From: an uncultured Bacteroides sp.
GTDB lineage: Bacteria > Bacteroidota > Bacteroidia > Bacteroidales > Bacteroidaceae
Assembly (NCBI GenBank): GCA_900557355.1
Contig: USSR01000492.1
Location: forward strand, 1-5,413
Direction of reading: 5' to 3'
DNA: 5,413 nucleotides
In this document: positions 1-5,413 of the stretch, piece by piece
Numbering within the stretch: the first letter of the stretch is position 1
How the letters are laid out: the number at the start of each line of letters is the position of its first letter
The notes under the pieces: model-generated
What the model was told of the DNA's origin: nothing
The model's input: the letters and a program-made list of their open reading frames with translations, nothing else
Databases searched by the model: none
Position numbers and translations under genes: made by a program

Positions 1-1
1 G

Positions 2-544
2 GGTGCCATGGGAGACGGCGGTGCTATAACCACCCATGATGCCGAACTTGCCACCACCGCACGTTCCATTGCCAATTACGGTTCCACAGAAAAATATGTT
101 CATTTGTACCAGGGCATAAACAGCCGACTGGATGAGTTGCAAGCGGCGGTTCTTTCCATAAAGTTATCCCGCTTAGATAAAGATAATGCCCGGAGAAGGG
201 AGATAGCACAATCCTATAAAGAAAACATTGACTGGCAACGCTTGGGATTACAAAGTACTGTCCATACGGATTACATCGATGAAGCCAATGTCTTCCACAT
301 CTTTCCCGTCTTTTCTCCCCGCCGGGATGAATTGCAACGTTATCTGACCCAATGCGGTATTTCTACCCAGATTCATTATCCCATTCCACCTCATCGCCAG
401 GAAGCGTTGAGAAAAGAATATGGAATGCAACAACTCCCCATTACAGAACGTATCCATAATGAGGAGTTAAGTCTCCCCATCTCTCCATTACTCACGAATG
501 AAGAGACAGAGTATATAATAAACAGCATCAACGCCTTTATTTAA
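2..544 (+). CDS. DegT/DnrJ/EryC1/StrS-family sugar-nucleotide aminotransferase, C-terminal part (5' truncated by window edge)
   Basis: This is a PLP-dependent aminotransferase that puts an amino group on a keto-sugar nucleotide in the cytoplasm, supplying an amino sugar for a surface glycan. The reading frame is open from base 2 and shows 180 residues. It starts at [11 protein letters not shown], the glycine-rich stretch that follows the PLP-binding lysine in this family, so that lysine lies just outside the window. The ATG at 8 is internal, not a start. Next comes NYGSTEKY, then [14 protein letters not shown], then [12 protein letters not shown], and the family's usual end [13 protein letters not shown]. 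The NYGS..KY...[11 protein letters not shown] pattern resembles the FdtB/QdtB branch (dTDP-3-keto-6-deoxyhexose 3-aminotransferases). That family memory is good, but the exact substrate is inferred. Family members are about 360-400 residues, so roughly half is missing. It converges on the GH43 operon and is not co-transcribed with it. The TAA stop is at 542-544. Confidence 0.93.
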   Translation, partial: GAMGDGGAITTHDAELATTARSIANYGSTEKYVHLYQGINSRLDELQAAVLSIKLSRLDKDNARRREIAQSYKENIDWQRLGLQSTVHTDYIDEANVFHIFPVFSPRRDELQRYLTQCGISTQIHYPIPPHRQEALRKEYGMQQLPITERIHNEELSLPISPLLTNEETEYIINSINAFI

Positions 545-550
545 AGGCGT
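531..550. terminator. Short perfect dyad across the aminotransferase stop codon, possible weak terminator
   Basis: ACGCCTTTA (531-539) and TAAAGGCGT (542-550) are perfect inverted repeats with only TT between them. In RNA this would be an 8-bp stem with a 4-base loop, and the TAA stop lies inside the stem. The position, at the end of one of two convergent genes, suits a transcription end. No clear T-run follows on either strand: plus continues ATGAATATG, minus continues TGATGCTGTTTATT. It is therefore not a canonical intrinsic terminator and may only stabilise the mRNA 3' end. Confidence 0.3.
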
Positions 551-652
551 ATGAATATGAATCCTCACTCTCTCAGACAACACTTCCTTTAATACCCAAT
601 CACCTTTTCATCATAGAACATCCTATAGTGAAATGATCAGCATACGCATCCT
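545..652. other. Convergent intergenic gap
   Basis: This 108-bp stretch separates the stop codons of the aminotransferase (+) and the second GH43 gene (-). Apart from the dyad that enters it from the left, I see no ORF, no RNA gene and no strong hairpin followed by a T-run. A 7-bp inverted pair (GCGTATG at 547-553, CATACGC at 641-647) brackets the gap but is too short and too far apart to interpret. Confidence 0.6.
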
Positions 653-2407
653 TTAGATTTTCACCTGAGTGTCATTCGCAGAAGTAGCATACAAACCTAT
701 CAGACAACCGGTGAAACCGCCTGCCACATTCGTTGAAAGAATATCACCGGGCACGGTATTTCCCAACTGTACGAAGTTGATTCCATCCGTTGAATAATAA
801 AAATCATAGCCATCTCCCTCACCCTTTACTTGCAGTTGAATAGGATTCTTCACATCTACTTTCGCACTTGCAACAAGTCCGGATTTACCTCTTACTGTTC
901 TTTCCAGCACCATATAGAAATCTTTATCCTTTTTTGTCAAGCCAAAGACATAATTGAATTTTTCACTCTGTACGCAAGTGATACCTGCCAGATCTTTCTC
1001 TGTCTTCGGGACATACTGCAATGTAGTAGTAAACGAGAAGTTATTATGTTGCTGTCTGTAGAAGAGAGTTGAAGTAGGCTTCACCTCTTTTATGTTCACC
1101 GGGAAAGGAGTAATCTGCAATCCTCCGTCTTTCAGTACTGAAATGAACTCTTCACGAGGACCTCTCAAACCAATCCAACGATAATCCAGTTGTGGAGATG
1201 TGAAATTTTCAGTAAAGGTAAAATTGCCATTGGGGAAGTAACCATCTTGTCCGGTTTTGTTCTCTACTCCTTTAGGTGTTTTCAACTTCGGCTCCATCGG
1301 TATCAATCCGTTTTCAAAGACAGGGAATTCCCCCGACCAGTCAACCGGCAGGATAAACGTTTCACGGCCAATGTTCACTCTGCCCTTCTCATTCGGACGG
1401 ATAGCCAGGAATACACCATAATATTTACCATCAGGACCTTCTACTAAATCGGCATGTCCCGCCCAATCTACCATATTCTTCCGGTTATGATCCAAATATC
1501 TCTGACTCAGGATAGGATTATTGGAAGCCGGAATAAAGGGACCTTTCGGACTATCGCTCACAAAGATAACTTCACTATGCCAGTCTCCAGTACCACCTTC
1601 GGCACACATCAGATAGTAGCGTCCGTTCTTTTTATAGATATGCGGAGCTTCAATCCAGATAGGTTTCTTGGACAAATCTACACCACCATTCACAATTACC
1701 TGATCCGTACCGGGAATCACCTGATCGTTTTCCACATCATACTCCCAGATTTTAATCACACGGTGTCCGTTATAGAGTTCTTCACCACGCTTCGGTCCAT
1801 CGTTATGAACCACATACGCCTTGCCGTTATCATCAAAAAAGATAGAGGGGTCGATACCGTCAAAATTCAATTGGATAGGATCACTCCATCCTTTGAAAGG
1901 ATCTTTCGATTTTACAATGATATTCCCGAATCCCCCTGCAAACTGAGTGGTAATCATATAGAAAGTATCATTATTGGGGTTATACTTGATGGCCGGAGCA
2001 TACACACCGGCACTGATACCCGTATCATGTACCTTCAACTGTGAAGTACGGTCCAGCACATGGCCGATCTGCGTCCAGTTCACCAAATCTTTCGAGTGGA
2101 AGATAGGCACACCGGGAAACATGGCAAATGATGAACACACCAGAAAATAGTCATCCCCTTTGCGTGTTATGGAAGGATCGGGATAGCAACCCTGCAGAAT
2201 AGGGTTATAGAATTCACCGGGCAACAGAGTATTCTCACTGTACACATGATCATTGCCCTGATAGACCACCTGCGAGAATACCGGAACACCCTTCACCTTT
2301 TTACCTTTAGCTCCCTGGCTAAATCCTGTTACTGAAAATATTGCCATACAAACTGACAACAAAATGATGCGCTTCCCCACAGAAAGCGTCGATTTCATCT
2401 TTCTCAT
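653..2407 (-). CDS. Secreted glycoside hydrolase family 43 enzyme, beta-xylosidase / alpha-L-arabinofuranosidase type, with C-terminal beta-sandwich
   Basis: This is an inverting exo-glycosidase expected to remove terminal xylosyl or arabinofuranosyl residues from plant glycans, probably in the periplasm. The start chosen is ATG at 2407 (584 residues). The ORF runs open to 2509, but that extension would overlap the upstream gene and precede the signal peptide. ATG at 2398 is an alternative. Residues 1-31 form a signal peptide (MRKMKSTLSVGKR, hydrophobic core, TGFSQ); the Cys in the core lacks a lipobox. The GH43 propeller is about residues 66-377. The base is Asp77 in YPDPS, the pKa modulator Asp186 in GIDPSIFFDD, and the acid Glu253 in WIEAPHIYKK. 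His318 lies in WAGHADLVEGPDG, followed by FLAIRP and NIGRETFILPV, as in classic XynB-like GH43 enzymes (I think subfamilies 10-12). About residues 394-584 form a concanavalin-like sandwich of the GH43 C-terminal type. It is second in a two-gene operon, 37 bp after its partner. GH43 is firm; substrate is not. Confidence 0.95.
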   Translation of the reverse strand: MRKMKSTLSVGKRIILLSVCMAIFSVTGFSQGAKGKKVKGVPVFSQVVYQGNDHVYSENTLLPGEFYNPILQGCYPDPSITRKGDDYFLVCSSFAMFPGVPIFHSKDLVNWTQIGHVLDRTSQLKVHDTGISAGVYAPAIKYNPNNDTFYMITTQFAGGFGNIIVKSKDPFKGWSDPIQLNFDGIDPSIFFDDNGKAYVVHNDGPKRGEELYNGHRVIKIWEYDVENDQVIPGTDQVIVNGGVDLSKKPIWIEAPHIYKKNGRYYLMCAEGGTGDWHSEVIFVSDSPKGPFIPASNNPILSQRYLDHNRKNMVDWAGHADLVEGPDGKYYGVFLAIRPNEKGRVNIGRETFILPVDWSGEFPVFENGLIPMEPKLKTPKGVENKTGQDGYFPNGNFTFTENFTSPQLDYRWIGLRGPREEFISVLKDGGLQITPFPVNIKEVKPTSTLFYRQQHNNFSFTTTLQYVPKTEKDLAGITCVQSEKFNYVFGLTKKDKDFYMVLERTVRGKSGLVASAKVDVKNPIQLQVKGEGDGYDFYYSTDGINFVQLGNTVPGDILSTNVAGGFTGCLIGLYATSANDTQVKI

Positions 2408-2444
2408 TTCTATATAAATTATCGATTTATAATTACGAATCGCT

Positions 2445-4004
2445 TTATTTCTTATCGTTGATACGGAAATAGTCAAAGTCCACATACCCCCCGGAAGTCT
2501 TGGTAGCATAATTGAATAGTCCGAAACGGTACCCCATAAAATGTGGGAGGGTATAGGCCATTTTAAGCTGACTACCTATTTTAATCCACTTCTTGCCATC
2601 CAGGCTATAGTAGAAGTCTGCCATATCTTTCCTATCCGTGAAGTTACATTCGGCTTTCAAGAATACTGTATCCTGGTTCAGTGGCAGACTTTCCACCTCT
2701 TCCGGCTTATCAGTCTGCGCACTTACCATTACAATCTTCTTTATCCCGTTTTCATACATTACACCTACGAATCCATATTTTTTCTGAAGAAGTGCAAGAC
2801 CTGCAAAATCTCCCTCTTTCATATTAGATACATCCATAGAAGTGGTTCCCGAACATACCGGACCAACCGTTCGCTGTGTCAATGTATTTCGTGCAGACAA
2901 GAAATCAGCATCCACCCGTCCGGTTTTAAGGCGCAGATACCCCTTTCGTTCACCAACCGACCAAAGAGAATTATCCGGGTTGTGATTCCACTGCCAAACC
3001 AGCGGCAAAGCTGCATCTTTTTTCTTGCGTATAAACTCATCCGAAGCTACAATACCCGGTATTAAGCTTTTACTTGCCGGTAGATCCAATGTTTCCGGAA
3101 CTTTTCCATTTATTCCAAGAACGGGCCAGCCATCTTTCCATTTTACCGGAACAAGGTAAGGAATACGGCCTACCGCGCCATTATCACGGAAAAGATAAGC
3201 AAACCATCTGCCATCAGGCGTATCTATCAAGCCTCCTTGAGCCACACCTTTATCCTGCAAAGCTACTCTACCCTCCCAAGGGCCATTCATATTATCAGCG
3301 CGGTGAATAACCACTGTACGCATTCCTCCCCTCGGCCAGGTTATATTAAATAAATAATACTTCCCATTCACCTTAAATAACTGTGAACCCTCGGCGGGCA
3401 AACCGACATTATCCCCTGACGGAGCACTGGCATTCTCTATAAAAATACGTTCAGTGCCTTCTTTGATGCCGGATAAATCGGGCTTCAACTCCGCTATATG
3501 CAGTTTACCACCTCCCCAGATGATATAAATACGACCATCATCATCAAAGAAAACCGTATGATCATGATAAGAGGGAGTAAACGTGACTGTTTTCCAAGGA
3601 CCTTTTTCTATATCTTCCGTAGCATATATATAGGTCTTCCCGGTAGTGCTGGAGAATGTCGATACATAATACATATTATTATGATAGCGAATACAGCTTG
3701 CCCATGTTCCGCTTCCATACGCATTTTTTCCATTATTCAGGTTCAGCGCATCCACATCTGCCAGAATATCATAGCAATAATTCACCAATTCCCAGTTTAC
3801 AAGATCTTTCGATTTCATAATGGGGACTCCCGGAGCCATGTGCATGGTCGTACTACTCATATAATAGGTATCTCCTACCCGAATCATCGACATATCGGGT
3901 ACATCGGCATAAATCACCGGATTTCCGGCTGAGCTTCCCTGGCTCAGAGCTGTGCAACTATACAGGATGGTCACCAGCAAGAAAAGATAAAAACGTCTTT
4001 GCAT
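2445..4004 (-). CDS. Secreted glycoside hydrolase family 43 enzyme, alpha-L-arabinofuranosidase / beta-xylosidase type, with C-terminal beta-sandwich
   Basis: First gene of the GH43 operon, predicted to be an exported exo-glycosidase acting on arabinose- or xylose-decorated plant polysaccharide. The start is ATG at 4004, giving 519 residues. The ORF is open to 4085, but translating further yields a charged leader ahead of an obvious signal peptide and would cross the presumed transcription start. The signal peptide is residues 1-22 (MQRRFYLFLLVTILYSCTALSQ); cleavage near LSQ-G is likeliest. Cys17 in LYSC is a poor lipobox, so a lipoprotein is possible but less likely. The propeller is about residues 28-305. 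The base is Asp37 in YADVPDMSMIRVGDTYYM, with PDMS replacing the usual PDPS. The modulator is Asp148 in HDHTVFFDDDG and the acid Glu205 in LPAEGSQLFKVNGKYYL. KGVAQGGLIDTPDGRW and GAVGRIPYLVPVKWKDGWPV are typical of Bacteroides GH43 enzymes near subfamilies 10/12. About residues 320-519 form a beta-sandwich. A purine-rich AAAAAAGAAATAGT precedes the ATG. Substrate is inferred. Confidence 0.95.
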   Translation of the reverse strand: MQRRFYLFLLVTILYSCTALSQGSSAGNPVIYADVPDMSMIRVGDTYYMSSTTMHMAPGVPIMKSKDLVNWELVNYCYDILADVDALNLNNGKNAYGSGTWASCIRYHNNMYYVSTFSSTTGKTYIYATEDIEKGPWKTVTFTPSYHDHTVFFDDDGRIYIIWGGGKLHIAELKPDLSGIKEGTERIFIENASAPSGDNVGLPAEGSQLFKVNGKYYLFNITWPRGGMRTVVIHRADNMNGPWEGRVALQDKGVAQGGLIDTPDGRWFAYLFRDNGAVGRIPYLVPVKWKDGWPVLGINGKVPETLDLPASKSLIPGIVASDEFIRKKKDAALPLVWQWNHNPDNSLWSVGERKGYLRLKTGRVDADFLSARNTLTQRTVGPVCSGTTSMDVSNMKEGDFAGLALLQKKYGFVGVMYENGIKKIVMVSAQTDKPEEVESLPLNQDTVFLKAECNFTDRKDMADFYYSLDGKKWIKIGSQLKMAYTLPHFMGYRFGLFNYATKTSGGYVDFDYFRINDKK

Positions 4005-4042
4005 ACTATTTCTTTTTTGATATTTCTTTGCTTGTTTCTTTC

Positions 4043-4060
4043 GCAGGGAAATCTCCCTGC
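4043..4060 (-). promoter_or_regulatory. GC-rich dyad at the predicted GH43 transcript start
   Basis: GCAGGGA (4043-4049) and TCCCTGC (4054-4060) form a perfect 7-bp inverted repeat with a 4-base spacer. It begins 3 bp downstream of the TATATTTG element, so it should span about +1 to +17 of the GH43 transcript. As RNA it would be a stable 5'-terminal hairpin ahead of a roughly 40-base A-rich leader. As DNA it could be an operator overlapping the start site. There is no T-run after it, so it is not a terminator. The dyad is seen directly; its role is inferred. Confidence 0.5.
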
Positions 4061-4062
4061 AG

Positions 4063-4087
4063 CAAATATACAACATAGACATCAAAA
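4063..4087 (-). promoter_or_regulatory. Predicted Bacteroides-type promoter of the GH43 operon
   Basis: On the minus strand, TATATTTG (4070-4063) matches the Bacteroides primary sigma -7 consensus TAnnTTTG exactly. It lies about 60 bp before the ATG at 4004, placing the start site near 4056-4060. The only nearby -33-like box is TTTTG (4087-4083), just 12 bp from the -7 element instead of the usual 19-21, and no TTTG sits at the proper distance. A good -7 with a poor -33 fits an activator-dependent promoter, as expected for inducible glycan-use genes. No experimental evidence is available here. Confidence 0.55.
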
Positions 4088-4112
4088 GGCACCTACAATC
4101 ATTTTACACAAA

Positions 4113-4174
4113 CTTTCGCTGATATTACATCTTTCTGCAATAACATTTCATTTTCTTTCACTCATGTTACATCC
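4113..4174 (-). repeat. Pair of 20-bp direct repeats 42 bp apart, candidate activator binding sites
   Basis: On the minus strand, GGATGTAACATGAGTGAAAG (4174-4155) and AGATGTAATATCAGCGAAAG (4132-4113) agree at 16 of 20 positions. GATGTAA and GAAAG are fully shared. Their starts are 42 bp apart, which is four turns of B-DNA, so both would face the same side of the helix. Their centres lie about 65 and 105 bp upstream of the predicted start site, a usual place for a transcription activator. Hybrid two-component or SusR-like regulators often control such genes, but no regulator is encoded in this window and the link is inference. Confidence 0.5.
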
Positions 4175-4240
4175 GAAAGATACAGAAGGTATTCAAGGGC
4201 AAATACAGGCTTAAAAAGAAGAAAAAGGTAGGAGGTAATT

Positions 4241-4328
4241 GTTGCACCATCTGAAATGAAAAGTTTCAAGGCTTGAAATAAACAGTTTCATCGCTTGGAG
4301 CAAGCAGTTCCATGCCGTGAAACAAATG
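4241..4328. repeat. Four imperfect tandem 22-bp units with internal dyads
   Basis: Units lie at 4241-4262, 4263-4284, 4285-4306 and 4307-4328, with an exact 22-bp period and no indels. Positions 1-3 (GTT), 5-6 (CA), 12-13 (TG), 15 (A) and 19 (A) are identical in all four. Each unit has the form GTTTCA-N5-TGAAAY, with half-sites GTTGCA/TGAAAT, GTTTCA/TGAAAT, GTTTCA/TGGAGC and GTTCCA/TGAAAC. Unit 2 contains TTTCAAG-G-CTTGAAA (4264-4278), a perfect 7-bp dyad. Unit 3 adds GCTTG-GAG-CAAGC (4293-4305). The array starts 17 bp after the glycosyltransferase stop, so it is likely its 3' untranslated region. Units abut without spacers, so it is not a CRISPR. Function is unknown. Confidence 0.7.
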
Positions 4329-4345
4329 ATGAGTTATAAAGGGCA

Positions 4346-5413
4346 TTAATGCTGCTCCCAAAAATCGAGGTATTGCCGGGCAACTTTGATATGATCGTGA
4401 TGTTTGGCTACGTATTCTACACTTTGCGCCGATAATTCCGGAATACGTTCTTTATGAAGAACAATCTCTTCCAGTTTCCGGTAAATGTCCTGTTCATCAG
4501 GCAAGACATTGATAATAGGGCGAAGCTCCGTTTCATTTAATATCTCGTAGTTTTCCGGTTCACCGCCTCCCACAACAGTTACTCCTTTTGCCATGGCAAG
4601 CAGTGAATTCATAGAAGGAGTATATGAATACAACTGGTCTAACTGGACATCCGCATCATCCATCAACTGTTGATAACGGGCATAAGGCACATCATGCACT
4701 TCGGTAATCCGGCAAAGGTCGGGATACTTGCGTTGCACTTCTTGCAACACAGGCAGCATGACATCAGTACCTTTTAAATTACTACGGGCAGATTGAATAC
4801 CAATAAAGAAATTCAGCTTCTCCGGCACACAGCGAACGCGCGATGTTATCTTCTGCAAATCAATAGGCAAAGGAATAAAGCCCGTTTTCTCAGGGAAGCT
4901 AGGTTGATAAGAAACGTAATACTCCCATAAGCAAGCAATAATGCCATTACATGTTTCAGCTATAGCCTGAGTGGCACGAGCTGCCCCACCATAATACCAA
5001 TCCTGAAGAGTGCTCTGATTAAAAGCTGTATCACGATACCGGCTTCCGATCTTAAAATCCGAATAGTGGAAAACATCTGTTTCCATACAAGCGCGAATAT
5101 AATAATAATCGGTCCCAAAAGCTCCCAAGAAGACCTTGCCATTATGCCGCTGCAAATAACGGTAAACTGGCAAAGTGCGTTCGCTGCGTAAGCGCAAAAA
5201 ATAAGGACTGATAATCTGTACAACATCATATTCCCGAAAACTCGGTAGATGGCGCAGTATGCGGAGAATACAGAAAATGCCATCACGCAAACTATCCGTC
5301 GGCCGGTCAAGAGCTATGTTGCGCGGGTAATTTCTCCAACCACAACCATCGGAAGCAACACAAACATCGTGCCCTAATGCCCGAAGCCCTTCCGCAAGAT
5401 TCCAATGCAACAG
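4346..5413 (-). CDS. GT-B fold glycosyltransferase, GT4-like (N-terminus truncated by window edge)
   Basis: This is a cytoplasmic or membrane-associated glycosyltransferase, probably adding a sugar from a nucleotide donor during surface-polysaccharide or O-glycan assembly. The frame is open to the right edge with 355 residues visible. The first codons read CTG TTG CAT TGG (LLHWNLAEG); the TTG is internal, and perhaps 15-25 N-terminal residues including the true start are missing. Numbering from that TTG, LLHWNLAEGLRALGHDV is the first Rossmann strand and helix of the acceptor domain, YDVVQII is at 61-67 and GAFGTDYYY at 96-104. The linker FIPLPIDL is at 178-185. The donor domain begins at LNFFIGIQSARSNLKGTDVMLP (199-220), with VPYARYQQLMDDADVQLDQLYSYTP at 241-265 and SMNSLLAMAKGVTVVGGGEPENYE at 266-289. 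The EX7E motif usual in GT4 is not intact: both glutamate positions (Tyr263, Leu271) are non-acidic. The TAA stop is at 4346-4348. Sugar specificity cannot be read. Confidence 0.88.
   Translation of the reverse strand: MLHWNLAEGLRALGHDVCVASDGCGWRNYPRNIALDRPTDSLRDGIFCILRILRHLPSFREYDVVQIISPYFLRLRSERTLPVYRYLQRHNGKVFLGAFGTDYYYIRACMETDVFHYSDFKIGSRYRDTAFNQSTLQDWYYGGAARATQAIAETCNGIIACLWEYYVSYQPSFPEKTGFIPLPIDLQKITSRVRCVPEKLNFFIGIQSARSNLKGTDVMLPVLQEVQRKYPDLCRITEVHDVPYARYQQLMDDADVQLDQLYSYTPSMNSLLAMAKGVTVVGGGEPENYEILNETELRPIINVLPDEQDIYRKLEEIVLHKERIPELSAQSVEYVAKHHDHIKVARQYLDFWEQH

Larger units (their letters stand above)
4005..4345. other. 341-bp intergenic regulatory region upstream of the GH43 operon
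   Basis: This non-coding stretch lies between the glycosyltransferase stop and the GH43 operon start, both on the minus strand. Reading in the direction of transcription (high to low coordinates), it holds four 22-bp tandem units (4328-4241), a pyrimidine-rich tract (CCTTTTTCTTCTTTTT on the minus strand, 4227-4212), two 20-bp direct repeats (4174-4155 and 4132-4113), a -7 promoter element (4070-4063) and a GC-rich dyad (4060-4043). The last part before the ATG is A-rich leader. I see no tRNA-like or riboswitch-like fold and no convincing small ORF on either strand. Confidence 0.75.

Noticed and set aside
547..647. 7-bp inverted pair GCGTATG / CATACGC bracketing the convergent gap
   Set aside because: Seven bases with 87 bases between is within chance expectation and no mobile-element gene lies between them.
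1454..2044. 196-codon plus-strand ORF inside the GH43 gene
   Set aside because: It is an antisense shadow of the conserved GH43 propeller, with no recognisable domain. The same holds for the other ORFs opposite the GH43 genes and the minus-strand frame at 4960-5310 inside the glycosyltransferase.
2408..2509. Upstream extension of the second GH43 gene (34 more codons, MLPRLPGG...)
   Set aside because: It overlaps the upstream GH43 coding sequence and would put a non-signal segment ahead of a clear signal peptide.
3939..3965. Lipoprotein signal in the first GH43 enzyme (LYSC)
   Set aside because: Tyr at -2 is unusual for a lipobox, and a signal peptidase I site (ALSQ-G) follows directly; left as a minor alternative.
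4005..4085. Upstream extension of the first GH43 gene (27 more codons, MMSMLYICC...)
   Set aside because: It reads through the predicted transcription start and dyad and precedes a proper signal peptide; it is leader read in frame.
3999..4214. 71-codon plus-strand ORF in the intergenic gap
   Set aside because: It starts at TTG without a ribosome site, is low-complexity translation of AT-rich DNA, and runs over the promoter and direct repeats of the opposite strand.
4212..4262. Intrinsic terminator of the glycosyltransferase made of the last repeat dyad and the pyrimidine tract
   Set aside because: The nearest dyad (4241-4262) is poorly paired and about 14 bases from the T-rich tract, too far for a canonical terminator. 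Termination somewhere here remains possible.
4229..4275. AGGAGG followed by short plus-strand starts near 4242 and 4256, resembling a ribosome site
   Set aside because: Both frames stop after a few codons and the motif sits in a purine-rich tract; a perfect Shine-Dalgarno would also be atypical for this group.
4241..4328. CRISPR-like repeat
   Set aside because: The 22-bp units abut directly with no unique spacers, and no cas genes are present.

Overview
The window looks like chromosomal DNA of a gut Bacteroides or close relative (order Bacteroidales). The reasons are moderate G+C, AT-rich gene starts without strong Shine-Dalgarno sequences, a TAnnTTTG-type promoter element, and two tandem secreted GH43 glycosidases of the kind common in that group. 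This is an inference from sequence style; no marker gene is present.

Layout. Positions 1-544 (+) hold the C-terminal part of a DegT/DnrJ/EryC1/StrS-type sugar-nucleotide aminotransferase, cut by the left edge just after its PLP-lysine region and most like the 3-amino-hexose (FdtB/QdtB) branch. After a convergent gap (545-652) come two tandem genes on the minus strand. In transcription order these are a 519-residue GH43 enzyme (4004-2445) and a 584-residue GH43 enzyme (2407-653). They are 37 bp apart and almost certainly one operon. Both have an N-terminal signal peptide, a five-bladed propeller with all three acidic catalytic positions, and a C-terminal concanavalin-like beta-sandwich. A 341-bp non-coding gap (4005-4345) separates them from a GT-B (GT4-like) glycosyltransferase (4346 to beyond 5413, minus strand), cut at its N-terminus by the right edge.

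How it fits together. The aminotransferase and glycosyltransferase belong to cytoplasmic assembly of a surface glycan (capsule, O-antigen or protein glycan). The GH43 pair is catabolic and exported, expected to remove terminal arabinofuranosyl or xylosyl residues from plant hemicellulose or pectin fragments. The GH43 operon therefore appears as a self-contained unit between two glycan-synthesis genes.

The most interesting sequence is the 341-bp gap. It has (i) four imperfect tandem units of exactly 22 bp, each with the dyad GTTTCA-N5-TGAAAY, just after the glycosyltransferase stop; (ii) two 20-bp direct repeats (16/20 identical) exactly 42 bp apart, upstream of the GH43 promoter; (iii) a perfect -7 element, TATATTTG, without a properly spaced -33 box; and (iv) a perfect 7-bp dyad where the transcript should begin. 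Together these suggest an activator-dependent promoter. No wholly new protein system is visible.
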